Shown in pieces: positions 7,816 to 15,657 of a stretch of DNA of 51,118 nt. Source of the stretch: an uncultured Desulfobacterales bacterium. Its GTDB lineage: Bacteria; Desulfobacterota; Desulfobacteria; Desulfobacterales; JAHEIW01. The first letter of the stretch is position 1. Each line of letters opens with the position of its first letter. The notes under the pieces were generated by a model. It saw nothing but the letters and a program-made list of their open reading frames with translations, made no database searches and was not told the origin of the DNA. The DNA is taken from assembly GCA_947259495.1 (NCBI GenBank), contig CAMYLV010000026.1:1-51118 (forward strand), written 5' to 3'. The translations under genes and the position numbers were made by a program.

Positions 7816-8827
7816 GGGGTCGGGCCACGCTAACTATTTGACATTATATAAAAAACATTATAAAATCAAGCCATTTTGGACCTTAGAACTCCCATTTTGG
7901 GGTCAAAATCAACCTTCTAAGAAAAGGTTGCTTAAATATGGCACGCGCAAAAAGACATTTTCTTCACGGCTACGTCTGGCACATTACACACCGATGCCAC
8001 AAAAAAGAGTTTTTGCTAAAACTTGTTAAAGACAGGCATAGATGGCTTTATTGGCTATTTGAGGCCAAAAAGCGATATGGCTTGTGCATTCTCAATTATA
8101 TCGTAACATCAAACCATATTCATCTTCTTGTAGCAGATGATGGGTCTCGAGAAGCCATCCCTAGATCAATGCAGCTGTTAGCCGGACGAACCGGGCAGGA
8201 ATATAATCAGCGCAAAAAGCGCAAGGGTGCTTTCTGGCAAGATCGCTATCATGCAACTGCTGTACAAAACAATGAACATCTGATTAAATGCATGACCTAC
8301 ATTGATCTAAATATGGTGCGAGCAGGTGTAGTAAAGCATCCGCAGTATTGGATTCACAGCGGATATCATGAAATACAAGAGCCTAAACAAAGGTATGGTT
8401 TAATTGACTTTAAAAGTCTACTACGGCTGCTGCCGATTGCGTCTGAAGATGAATTGAAGGAAACACATCGAAAATGGATAGACGAGGAATTGGAAAAATC
8501 ACAATTCGTTCGCCAAAACAAGTGGACGCAAAGCATTGCAGTCGGAGATAAATCGTTTGTTGAACAAATCAAAAAGCAGTTAGGAATGCGTTCCAAAGGC
8601 AGGAAGATTTTCGAAGATGAAGATGATTATCAGCTACGTGACGGGCGGACCCGTTATGGCGATGGGACCCAAAATTCATTTCATTGGGATTTAAACAATT
8701 ACCTTGTAGGTCCATACATTCCTTAGAACACCCATTTTGCCCCTATAATGGCACCGCTAAGCCCCAAAATCGCCCTTGTTTTTAGCTCTTTTCATAAATT
8801 ATCAATTACTTACTGCGGCCCGACCCC
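7816..8827 (+). mobile_element. REP-associated tyrosine transposase element with 11-bp inverted ends
   Basis: Left end GGGGTCGGGCC and right end GGCCCGACCCC are exact inverted complements and enclose a single Y1-transposase gene. Sub-terminal repeats CTTAGAAC plus CATTTTG occur on both sides (about 7884-7900 and 8724-8740). The miniature element at 3197-3554 shares these ends. This is a complete, probably recently active element. Confidence 0.8.
7938..8726 (+). CDS. REP-associated tyrosine transposase (Y1/HUH family, TnpA-REP)
   Basis: Single-strand DNA transposase of the IS200-like Y1 superfamily that cleaves at REP-type palindromes through a 5'-phosphotyrosine. The HUH metal-binding motif is H60 and H62 in TSNHIHLLV; the catalytic tyrosine is most likely Y89 in GQEYNQRKK, followed by the typical GAFWQDRYHAT stretch. 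At 262 residues it has a normal C-terminal extension. It lies alone inside the inverted ends of its element, whose sub-terminal palindromes are its presumed target. The reading frame is intact, with no sign of decay. Confidence 0.9.
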   Translation: MARAKRHFLHGYVWHITHRCHKKEFLLKLVKDRHRWLYWLFEAKKRYGLCILNYIVTSNHIHLLVADDGSREAIPRSMQLLAGRTGQEYNQRKKRKGAFWQDRYHATAVQNNEHLIKCMTYIDLNMVRAGVVKHPQYWIHSGYHEIQEPKQRYGLIDFKSLLRLLPIASEDELKETHRKWIDEELEKSQFVRQNKWTQSIAVGDKSFVEQIKKQLGMRSKGRKIFEDEDDYQLRDGRTRYGDGTQNSFHWDLNNYLVGPYIP

Positions 8828-8899
8828 ATTTTCCTTTTCAATTTTCACACTGATGTAGAAGCGATCCGTTGGATTGAAAATTTGTATGGTTAAATTAAA

Positions 8900-8944
8900 A
8901 TGGGCAGTTAATCAAGGCGTTGTATTACCTGATTAGCTGCCCAT
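8900..8944 (-). terminator. Rho-independent terminator of the HU gene
   Basis: A 14-bp stem (arms TGGGCAGTTAATCA and TGATTAGCTGCCCA, one mismatch) followed on the minus strand by TTTTAATTT, 20 bases after the HU stop codon. Confidence 0.85.
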
Positions 8945-8962
8945 GTACGTAAACAGCTGAAT

Positions 8963-9235
8963 TTAGATTTTTGCTTGAAGTGCTTTGCCGGCCTTAAATT
9001 TTACGACATTTCTACCCTTAATTTTGATCGCTCTACCGGTCTGTGGATTTCGGCCCTTACGGGCCTTTCGATAGACTTTTCTAAAAGTGCCGAACCCTAC
9101 CAAAGTCACCTTACCATTTCGTTTCTTCAGCGCTTTTGTAACATTGCCCATAAAAGATCCCAAAACAGCGCCAGCGGCAACTTTAGTAATTTTTGCATCC
9201 TTAGCCATTTTTCCAATTAATTCTGCCTTTGTCAT
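8963..9235 (-). CDS. hup: DNA-binding protein HU
   Basis: A 90-residue histone-like protein of the HU/IHF family that bends and compacts DNA. The sequence follows HU throughout: MTKAELI start, GFGTF in the beta region, and the DNA-contacting arm RKARKGRNPQTGRAIKI with the intercalating proline. Length is the family standard. It has its own near-consensus promoter (9295-9321) and terminator (8900-8944), so it is monocistronic. IHF-like specificity cannot be excluded but the arm is HU-like. Confidence 0.95.
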   Translation of the reverse strand: MTKAELIGKMAKDAKITKVAAGAVLGSFMGNVTKALKKRNGKVTLVGFGTFRKVYRKARKGRNPQTGRAIKIKGRNVVKFKAGKALQAKI

Positions 9236-9294
9236 CTGACCTCCTTCCTTTTGGTATTTGTGGTCGTGGACCTAAACTCGTTGCTCATTAGGGC

Positions 9295-9321
9295 ATTATA
9301 GAAATACATTACAAATGTCAA
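9295..9321 (-). promoter_or_regulatory. Predicted sigma-70 promoter of the HU gene
   Basis: On the minus strand TTGACA (9316-9321) and TATAAT (9295-9300) are both perfect consensus hexamers, with a short 15-bp spacer. They lie about 60 bases upstream of the HU start codon. The short spacer lowers certainty about the exact -35. Confidence 0.65.
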
Positions 9322-9382
9322 CATCGGATAATGTGCAGATTGCGTTTATTAACCTCAAAAATCCAGGCTTTCAAAATGTTTG

Positions 9383-9529
9383 CCTGTATAGCCGGAATCT
9401 AAAATTCAGCAAAAATGCGGGTTACGCAGTCTAATATATAATTTTGGAAAAACTGAATTAGCGGATTATTAAACCTTTGATATAAAATAAGTATCACAGG
9501 TTTTTCAGAGATTCAAAAGTGTTGATATG
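9383..9529. repeat. Dispersed repeat family R1, copy A (left part, interrupted by a group II intron)
   Basis: This ~147-bp stretch aligns over its length with 16041-16188; both begin CCTGYATAGCCGGAATCTAA and end in TTCAAAA followed by GATATG. In this copy the next bases of the repeat (TTGGAGA) appear only at 10199, after the intron. Function unknown; always intergenic here. Confidence 0.75.
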
Positions 9530-10198
9530 GTCGGGTAGCGCAGGGGAATCTCACCCCCACGCCCCCACAGATCGGCACGTGACAGTCTCCCGTCATACCG
9601 CTCCTGCCAGCATTCCTCTTGAGACCTCACGGTCTCAAGCCTACACAAAAAGAACCCGGCTCCTCCCCCGCTTTAGCGGGGTTGACCTTCGCTTGTTGCG
9701 AACTGACTCATCCCCTTCGCTCCAGCCCCATTACAGAGCCTTCTACACTACTACTGGATGATCCGCCCCTGTGCTTCGCATCGGTACTCTCATTCTCGTG
9801 GGACCTCCACTTGAATTTCTCCCTTAACATCGAAACGACAGGTTCCCACGTTCCGCACAAAAGCCTGAATCAAGTTCATGCCATCTCTATGCCGGGCGCC
9901 GCCCAGACAATAAACAGGCTCCCTCTGGGCTTATCCTGCGAACCTCCAAGTATCCGCAGTTTTGACGCCATCTCAGATATTTCGACACCTCATCAATGGT
10001 TCGCTTGTGCTCATCTCCTTGATCCATACCTGACATGGTCTTCGCCATGCCTTTCCCTTAACGCTCACCACAACGGCTCTTTACCAATGCAGCTTAAGGT
10101 GGTTTGAAGCCTGCTCCTGTAAGCCGACTCCGAGGGGCCTTCCCTCATCTTCCGTGAAGTTACGCACACTTTATATTAAAAGTGCGCTCGTGGCGCAC
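9530..10198 (-). mobile_element. ORF-less group II intron (complete ribozyme, no intron-encoded protein)
   Basis: Read on the minus strand it starts GTGCGCC at 10198 and ends CTACCCGAC at 9530, the classic GUGYG...AY borders. Domain V lies at about 9569-9603, beginning GAGCGGTATGAC and continuing with GTCACGTGCCGAT, with the AGC triad; domain VI fills 9531-9568. A loop at 9944-9949 carries TTGGAG on the minus strand, closed by a CTGCG/CGCAG stem; this exactly complements the six exon bases CTCCAA just upstream, so it is EBS1 pairing with IBS1. Domain IV, where the reverse transcriptase gene normally sits, is only a small hairpin (9618-9639). The borders are confirmed by uninterrupted copies of the host repeat at 16183-16195 and 18304-18316. 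It would need a maturase supplied from elsewhere. Confidence 0.88.
9569..9603 (-). ncRNA. Group II intron domain V (catalytic hairpin)
   Basis: The 34-35 nt hairpin has the conserved AGC start, a GAGA-type terminal loop and the CACGT segment with the two-nucleotide bulge region. It is followed by the domain VI stem and the intron end at 9530. Confidence 0.8.
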
Positions 10199-10206
10199 TT
10201 GGAGAA
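10199..10206. repeat. Dispersed repeat family R1, copy A (right part)
   Basis: TTGGAGAA directly after the intron continues the repeat broken at 9529, matching copies at 16189 and 18310. Confidence 0.65.
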
Positions 10207-10265
10207 TCCAAAGTTTAACGTCAGAGTCTGCAATCCCAATATCTAGTGCCCATACAAAATTAGAA

Positions 10266-10298
10266 AAAGCGTGGACTTTATACAAAAATCCACGCTTT
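10266..10298 (-). terminator. Rho-independent terminator downstream of the methyltransferase gene
   Basis: A 10-bp perfect stem (AAAGCGTGGA with TCCACGCTTT) is followed on the minus strand by TTTTTC. It lies about 100 bases after the stop codon at 10401. Confidence 0.75.
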
Positions 10299-10363
10299 CT
10301 GACCGATCATCCATTAGGGCAATAGTCGGCATTAGGGTATAAGAGGTGCGCCACCTGGACCGA

Positions 10364-10382
10364 GGACTAACGGTCGTAGTCT
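10364..10382. repeat. Short hairpin repeat, copy 1
   Basis: GGACTA, seven-base loop ACGGTCG, TAGTCT. Near-identical to 11326-11344 and related to 11458-11478; all three flank the methyltransferase gene. Confidence 0.5.
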
Positions 10383-10400
10383 GCGTTAGCCGTAGTATCA

Positions 10401-11153
10401 CTATACAGCTTTCATAATATAAAAAGAATATCCGTAATATTTCTCATGCTCTTCAAAGAGCTTCATTTCTTCTTCTATTTCCTTAATAACAGATTGCATG
10501 ATACTGTCTTCTGAGTGCTTGAAAGAGTTCATATTTTCTCTAAGTGGTCCATAGTAATTATCCCACCAAGCCTTTGATGGCAAACGGTGAATCCCTAAAA
10601 TCTTAAAACCTGATGAATTTGCATGATTTGAGTTTTCTGATTCAGTGCCGATGGTAGGGTAGGCATTTTGCCAATAAACTCGTACAGATTCCGGCACTTC
10701 ACTTGTGAAATAGCTCATTTCCGAAATGACAGCAATTCCATTAGCTGCCATCAATGGTCTCCAAGCTTTCAATGCACCTTCAAATGTCAAGTTATAAGCG
10801 GCTCCCTCGGACCAAAGCAGATCGATGGTTTCTGGTTTCCAATCAAGGCTTCCCATGTCGCATTCGATCGCTTCTACTAAATGTTCAAGTCCGCGTTGTT
10901 TTGCTCGATTTATCAGCTCATCAAGAAATTCTCGCGAGAAGTCTACTGCCCGTACCTTTGATTTAAATCTGTCCGCCAGAAATAGTGCTCCAGCACCAGC
11001 ACCGCAACCGATATCAGCTATACGTGGATTTGCTGGTAACTCTTTTAATAGCGAAAGAATATGATTCGAATAGTTTATATCACCTGGGCCTTGTCTCTCT
11101 AGACCAAGGTGTAATTTGATAAGTGCTTGAATATATTTATCATGTTCTTCCAT
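10401..11153 (-). CDS. Class I SAM-dependent methyltransferase
   Basis: A 250-residue Rossmann-fold methyltransferase. Motif I is ADIGCGAGAGALFLADRF (about 42-59), followed by an acidic strand end (VRAVDFSREF) and motif IV-like LLWSEGAAYNL. The fold fits the ubiquinone/menaquinone-biosynthesis or small-molecule methyltransferase group; the substrate cannot be told. A ribosome site AGAGGA lies before the ATG. It is monocistronic, with a terminator at 10266-10298, and is flanked on both sides by short hairpin repeats; its surroundings of repeats and an intron suggest an acquired gene. Confidence 0.82.
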   Translation of the reverse strand: MEEHDKYIQALIKLHLGLERQGPGDINYSNHILSLLKELPANPRIADIGCGAGAGALFLADRFKSKVRAVDFSREFLDELINRAKQRGLEHLVEAIECDMGSLDWKPETIDLLWSEGAAYNLTFEGALKAWRPLMAANGIAVISEMSYFTSEVPESVRVYWQNAYPTIGTESENSNHANSSGFKILGIHRLPSKAWWDNYYGPLRENMNSFKHSEDSIMQSVIKEIEEEMKLFEEHEKYYGYSFYIMKAV

Positions 11154-11543
11154 TTAAGCGGTCCTCTTTTTCTAAATTGATACATTAATCTACTGGTTGA
11201 TGCAACTGCAAGACATCTTAAAACGCTAACTAGTGCGTGGCGAGAATTAATTCTGAATTATTGGAATATCTGGACCGGGCACTTTTGCCAAGATTCCTCG
11301 ATCCGTGTCAACCGATGCTGACCGCGGACTAATGGTCGTAGTCCGTAGTTAAAGACCTGCCGATAACCGCTCTACAAACCAATCGGTAATTGTATCCAGC
11401 ACCGAATCCGGCACTTCGGCTCCGTTCCGAAGAAGTTTCAGGTACATCAGCTGGACCGTGTACTAATGGTCGTTGTGCTCGGTGATTTGAGGGTGTGAGG
11501 ACGTAACCCAGATCAATCAAAACAAGACAATTATACCCACGCT
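11154..11543. other. Gene-free region with short hairpin repeats
   Basis: No credible gene. It holds two copies of the GGACTA...TAGTCC hairpin repeat (11326-11344 and a diverged one at 11458-11478) and is expected to contain the promoter of the methyltransferase gene. Confidence 0.5.
11326..11344. repeat. Short hairpin repeat, copy 2
   Basis: GGACTA, loop ATGGTCG, TAGTCC: a perfect 6-bp stem. A diverged third copy is at 11458-11478 and a one-armed version (GCGGACTAAATGGTC) at 14514-14528. Confidence 0.55.
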
Positions 11544-12467
11544 CTATGGAGACTTCTCCTCCCGATAGAGGTCACCATCGAGATACTTGAACCCCGTATC
11601 GCAGGCAACTGTGGCAACGACCCGGCCTGGACCGAGTTTTGATGCTAAATGAAGCGCCGCCAGTACGTTTAGACCCGCCGAGGTTCCAGCAAAGATGCCT
11701 TCCTCTCTGGCAAGTCTCCGTGCCATCTGTCGCCCTTCTTTCTCAGGCAGAGCCATAACGTCTGTGACGATTGTACGATCGAACTGTGGTGGCACGAATC
11801 CGGCAGCCGTTCCATCGATTCTGTGGCTTCCTGCCTTCCCTCCAGACAATACTGGCGATGTGTCGGGCTCAAGCGCCACTATTCTTGTGTCGGGATTTGC
11901 GTCACGCAAAACACCACCCACGCCAACGATCATCCCGGCAGTACCCACTGCTCCGCAGAAGGCGTCAACGTTCGGGACCTGGGCAATCAATTCATCACCC
12001 ATCGCCCGATAACCGATAGAGGCATAGGGGTTATTGAACTGGTCGAGCCAATAGTGGTCGCCTGCGCCGACGAGGTCTTTTGCACGCTGGCGCATGCGCG
12101 GCCATAAATCGGGGGTCACTCGACCACCCTTGCTCGGCTCAACAATGACTTCAGCACCAAAAGCACGCATCGAATCGATTTTCTCTCTGGCGTATGCATC
12201 CGACGTGATGACAGTATAGGGGTAGCCTTTTACAGCGCATACGAAGGCAAGAGATGTTCCCGTGCTCCCACCTGTGCACTCAAGGAGGCGAAGCTTCTTG
12301 TCAAGCACACCTTCAGTTTCAGCACCCTCGACCATCGCAAGGGCCATCCGGTCCTTGTACGAACCAGTTGGATTAACACCCTCGATCTTCACCCAGACCT
12401 CAGCAGCGTCAGGCGGAACGATTCGTTTCAGGCAGACTACAGGCGTATTTCCTATGGTCTTGATCAT
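11544..12467 (-). CDS. Cysteine synthase-family PLP enzyme
   Basis: A 307-residue fold-type II PLP enzyme of the CysK/CysM/cystathionine beta-synthase family, which replaces a beta-substituent of O-acetylserine or a similar amino acid by sulfide. The PLP lysine is K38 in NPTGSYKDR (family SxKDR motif). The phosphate-binding loop is TGGSTGTS (about 65-72; GGSTGT replaces the more usual GNTG). FAGTSAGLN near 266-274 is the C-terminal PLP-ring contact. GACAGGAGA precedes the ATG at good distance. It stands alone. The GNTG-to-GSTG change warns that it may not be a housekeeping O-acetylserine sulfhydrylase; a related lyase or synthase is possible. Confidence 0.85.
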   Translation of the reverse strand: MIKTIGNTPVVCLKRIVPPDAAEVWVKIEGVNPTGSYKDRMALAMVEGAETEGVLDKKLRLLECTGGSTGTSLAFVCAVKGYPYTVITSDAYAREKIDSMRAFGAEVIVEPSKGGRVTPDLWPRMRQRAKDLVGAGDHYWLDQFNNPYASIGYRAMGDELIAQVPNVDAFCGAVGTAGMIVGVGGVLRDANPDTRIVALEPDTSPVLSGGKAGSHRIDGTAAGFVPPQFDRTIVTDVMALPEKEGRQMARRLAREEGIFAGTSAGLNVLAALHLASKLGPGRVVATVACDTGFKYLDGDLYREEKSP

Positions 12468-12691
12468 ATAATATCTCCTGTCAGATTAAGTTTCTTTTGT
12501 TGAGATTGCCACTATTCTTTTGATCACTATGCTTGTTTCTTAATAACCTTTGCAGGGAGAATTTACCACCCGAATCTTGCTATAAAATTCAGCAAGATCT
12601 GGGTCGCCTATGAACCCAATTAATGTTTAATAATTAAGGAAAAAGCAGGATTCCATCTAACAGATAACACAACAGAACATTAGGGGGGAAT

Positions 12692-13009
12692 ATGAAAGCA
12701 ATAGGCAATACACTGAACCGGAACCAGATAGCCTCTTTAGGGCACTTGTGGGAAATTCTGAAGACAACGTCCTGGATCGTAACCCCTATCGCCGTGGGTT
12801 TGGCTTTGGGGCAACTGCATCAACTGCGACTGTCAAATGACAGTGTGGACTGTTGCCAACAATCTTCAGTCAGCCTTAATATGCCAAACGGGTTAGGTTT
12901 TTTTAACCCGCTAAGTTTCAGTATAAATTTGCCGGTGAAAATTGCAACTGATATGGTTGCGTTGAAAATCCGAAATGCCTCATATATTGTGGTTGGCCTA
13001 CAGTCCTAA
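12692..13009 (+). CDS. Hypothetical protein, possibly degraded
   Basis: 105 codons with a convincing ribosome site (AGGGGGGA five bases before the ATG). Residues about 23-45 could form one membrane helix (SWIVTPIAVGLALGQL). After about residue 50 the composition is unstructured and the DNA contains a hairpin with a T run (CGGGTTA...TAACCCG, 12887-12913), as if the real gene were shorter or decayed. No family recognised. Confidence 0.35.
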   Translation: MKAIGNTLNRNQIASLGHLWEILKTTSWIVTPIAVGLALGQLHQLRLSNDSVDCCQQSSVSLNMPNGLGFFNPLSFSINLPVKIATDMVALKIRNASYIVVGLQS

Positions 13010-13416
13010 AAAGTTTTGATATATTGAGAAACTACCAACTATCACGCTAAATGAAAATATTACAGATACATAACCGATATCACAAGGTTTTTCAGAAGAT
13101 GGTGCAGTATGGGTCCGATACAGGTATTTTGATTTGAAAATTCATGCCGTAATCGTAGCTTATGATTTTTGCAGATTATGCAATGACAAATACATGCCTT
13201 TTTGAGTTTTTATTTTTGATATATTCCAAGCCTAAGGGGATCTTGCCAATAATTTCATTTCATTATAGATATGTTTAGCTAATCCTAAAAATTCTGACCT
13301 CCAATCTGTTTACGAATAATCATTTTCGCAATGATTGTTAGATATTTTCGTCACACGTGCGTGATTGAATTTTAACTAAAGACAGCTTTTGCAAGTCATT
13401 AAAGCAATAAGAATTT
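13010..13416. other. Intergenic region upstream of mreB
   Basis: AT-rich, no gene. It contains a copy of the R2 dispersed repeat (13058-13096). The mreB promoter must lie here but no clear hexamers were identified. Confidence 0.5.
13058..13096. repeat. Dispersed repeat family R2, copy 1
   Basis: Contains TTACAGATAC, then ATATCACAAG and TTTTCAG, shared with 16940-16998 and 19519-19580. The ATATCACAAG..TTTTCAG part also occurs in R1, so the two families may be related. Confidence 0.55.
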
Positions 13417-14460
13417 ATGAATTTTATCTTAAATGCGGTAATGAGTGCATTTTCCAGTGACCTGGCTATCGATCTTGGCACTGCAAATACCCTTGTGTAT
13501 GTTAAAGGCAAGGGAACTGTATTATGCGAACCTTCTGTTGTTGCGGTCCGTCTCGGCAAAAGGTCGAAAACCCCAGTTTTGGCTGTCGGCCTTGAGGCGA
13601 AAAACATGATGGGTAAGGTCCCGGGGCATATAAGGGTTGTGCGTCCCATGCGTGAAGGGGTCATCGCCGATTTTGAAGTCACCGGAGCAATGTTGCGCTA
13701 CTTTATTCTCAAGGCTCACAACAGACGGAAGTTTGTAAGGCCAAGAATTGTTATTGCCGTACCCACTGGCATTACCCCGGTTGAAAAGCGTGCTGTTGCA
13801 GAAGCTGCCGCATCTGCAGGTGCGCGTGAGGTGTTTCTGATTCAAGAGACTATGGCTGCCGCCATCGGTGCCGAACTGCCTGTAACAGAGCCCAAATGCA
13901 ATATGGTAGTTGATATCGGTGGGGGTACAACCGAAGTTGCCGTCATATCTCTGGCAGGAATAGTTTACAGCAAAACTATCCGGGTAGCCGGTGATCGGAT
14001 GGATTCTGCAATCATACAGCATATCAGAAGAAATTATAACCTGCTGATCGGTGAAAGAACAGCCGAGCTTATTAAAATTACGATCGGCAATGCATATCCG
14101 GACCTCCAGAATTTAGAAACAATAGAAGCTAAAGGCCGAGATCTTGCATCGGGCATCCCCATGTCTCTATCGATTGATTCTGAAGAGATCCGAACAGCCA
14201 TTTCTGAGCAGATCGATGCCATTATAGAAACGGTTAAAACGGTTTTGGAACAAATTCCGCCAGAGTTGTCAGCAGATATCTTTGAAAGAGGGATCATAAT
14301 AACTGGTGGTGGTGCGCTATTAAAAAATATTGATAAACTTATTCGTGAAGAAAGCGGGCTTCCAATTAATGTAGTCGATGACCCATTATCAGCCGTGGTA
14401 ATTGGGGCTGGCAGGGCTATCGAAGACGTTGGACTTCTCAAAAAGATTATAACTGAATAA
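13417..14460 (+). CDS. mreB: Rod shape-determining protein MreB
   Basis: A 347-residue bacterial actin homologue that polymerises under the inner membrane and directs lateral wall synthesis. The whole actin fold is present: phosphate 1 loop AIDLGTANT (about 17-25), phosphate 2 loop VVDIGGGTTEVAVIS (about 165-179), and adenosine-loop IITGGGALL (about 290-298). The ATG at 13417 adds a short hydrophobic N-terminus like the membrane-binding helix of some MreB proteins; the ATG at 13441 is an alternative and neither has a strong ribosome site. It stands alone, without mreC, mreD, pbp2 or rodA, so it may be a second copy. Confidence 0.93.
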   Translation: MNFILNAVMSAFSSDLAIDLGTANTLVYVKGKGTVLCEPSVVAVRLGKRSKTPVLAVGLEAKNMMGKVPGHIRVVRPMREGVIADFEVTGAMLRYFILKAHNRRKFVRPRIVIAVPTGITPVEKRAVAEAAASAGAREVFLIQETMAAAIGAELPVTEPKCNMVVDIGGGTTEVAVISLAGIVYSKTIRVAGDRMDSAIIQHIRRNYNLLIGERTAELIKITIGNAYPDLQNLETIEAKGRDLASGIPMSLSIDSEEIRTAISEQIDAIIETVKTVLEQIPPELSADIFERGIIITGGGALLKNIDKLIREESGLPINVVDDPLSAVVIGAGRAIEDVGLLKKIITE

Positions 14461-15006
14461 TCTTATATAAAATGTAGTGTAAGGATAAAATTTAGTTTTG
14501 ATAATTTTGTCACGCGGACTAAATGGTCTCTTATTAATTATGTCTATTTAAATCAAAATGAAATTGCATATTGTGCCTATCTCTAACCTCAGGAACACAG
14601 TAACCCATTGTAGGTTTCGCCTACCTAATACTAGAAAAAAAGATCATCTTAAAAGTGTATATAGCGTGCCTGTTCCCACAGTTTCAAAACAAACCAAATT
14701 TATTATAGGTTCCGTCTGTAAATCTAAAATTTTACCTCATAAAAATTATATTCAGGAATCATAGCTGTGATTTTTTCTTACCAAAGCTCCGAATCCGGAT
14801 GAAAAATGGAAAATCGACCTGGATTCTGAATTTGAAACGAATATAAATGACCGGAATGAGATCTTAACAATCATTCCGGTCAATGGATTTTGTCCGATTT
14901 GTTACATTTCGCTTGCTAATGCAAAATTGTAGGCTTCAAATATTTCCGCTTCGGTAGTCGCAATATCCACTCTATATTAAACAAGTCCTAATCAATTTCA
15001 AGCGAA
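14461..15006. other. Intergenic region between convergent mreB and the selenoperoxiredoxin gene
   Basis: No convincing gene; the longest frame (14558-14764) lacks a ribosome site and family likeness. It holds a one-armed hairpin-repeat fragment (14514-14528) and a strong terminator hairpin (14848-14882). Confidence 0.55.
14848..14882. terminator. Strong hairpin between convergent genes
   Basis: A perfect 12-bp stem, TGACCGGAATGA with TCATTCCGGTCA, and an 11-base loop. Tails are T-containing on both strands (GGATTTTG on plus, TTTATATT on minus), so it probably serves as a bidirectional terminator. Confidence 0.6.
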
Positions 15007-15657
15007 TCACCCCGAGATCTCTCTAAGTGCGGTCAAAGTATCTCCGGGCTCCGGCCGCTCTGTGTAATCTGGATTGATCTCAGCATAACGGATAATGGAA
15101 TCTTGGTCTATTATCAGACGGGCAGGCATCGGCAGCATCCAGGAATCATCACCGTTGTGTTCGTCTACCTTCAGCCCAAACTGTCTGTATACCTTTATCA
15201 GGTCGTTAGGCATCTGGTATTTGATACCGTACTTTTCAGCTGTTTGATTTCCCGGATCGCTCAAAATATCGAAGAACAGGTTTTTTTCATTTTTCATGGC
15301 CTTATTGTATGTGACCATTTGGGGAGAAACCGCAAGCATAACGGCACCTTTTTCTTTAAACTGCGCAGCTACTTCTCCAAGAGCTTCCAGCTCCAGACTG
15401 CAGTAAGGTCACCAATTGCCACGGTAAAAGGTCAGCACAACAGGACCATCACCTAAAAGTGAACTCAAGCTCACATCCTGCCCCTCTGTATCTTTTAAGG
15501 TAAAATCGGGAGCTTTATCGCCCACTTTGACTACGTGATCCATAATGCCAGAATTTTTCAGATCATCCGTAGCCCGATGCATGACCTCTTGGGCATCTGG
15601 GGATGCTTTGGTTTTAAAGCTTTCTTTTAGTTTATCGAGTTTATCTTTTAAGCTCAT
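15007..15657 (-). CDS. Selenocysteine-containing peroxiredoxin-like protein (AhpC/TSA family)
   Basis: A 216-residue thiol peroxidase read through one in-frame UGA (15409-15411, codon 83). Upstream and downstream parts are in the same frame and together form one AhpC/TSA domain: KAPDFTLKD, then FYRGNW-UGA-PYCSLELEAL, then the C-terminal half with IIDQDSIIRYAEINPDYTERP. In homologues the UGA position is the peroxidatic Cys of FYRGNWCPYC, so the product is predicted to be a U-x-x-C enzyme reducing peroxides. A hairpin starts 17 bases after the UGA (see 15380-15394). GAGGAGGT precedes the ATG at 15657. Selenocysteine forms of this family are known in Desulfobacterota. The alternative, a nonsense mutation, would have to hit exactly this codon by chance. 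Confidence 0.88.
15380..15394 (-). promoter_or_regulatory. Candidate bacterial SECIS hairpin of the selenoperoxiredoxin
   Basis: Just after the UGA the mRNA can fold GAGCT-GGA-AGCTC, extended by one G-U pair. The apical GGA lies at bases 24-26 counting the U of UGA as 1, within the usual window for a SelB-binding element and carrying the expected loop guanines. The stem is short, so a computed fold is desirable. Confidence 0.6.

Noticed and set aside
9519-10107. Plus-strand reading frames of 80 and 162 codons opposite the intron
   Set aside because: They lie antisense to the group II intron ribozyme, have no ribosome site, and their residues reflect structured RNA sequence.
14558-14764. 68-codon frame downstream of mreB
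   Set aside because: No ribosome site, no hydrophobic or family pattern, unusual composition.
15409-15657. Interpretation of the peroxiredoxin as two separate genes or a pseudogene
   Set aside because: Both parts are in one frame and the only defect is UGA at the catalytic Cys codon with a hairpin behind it.
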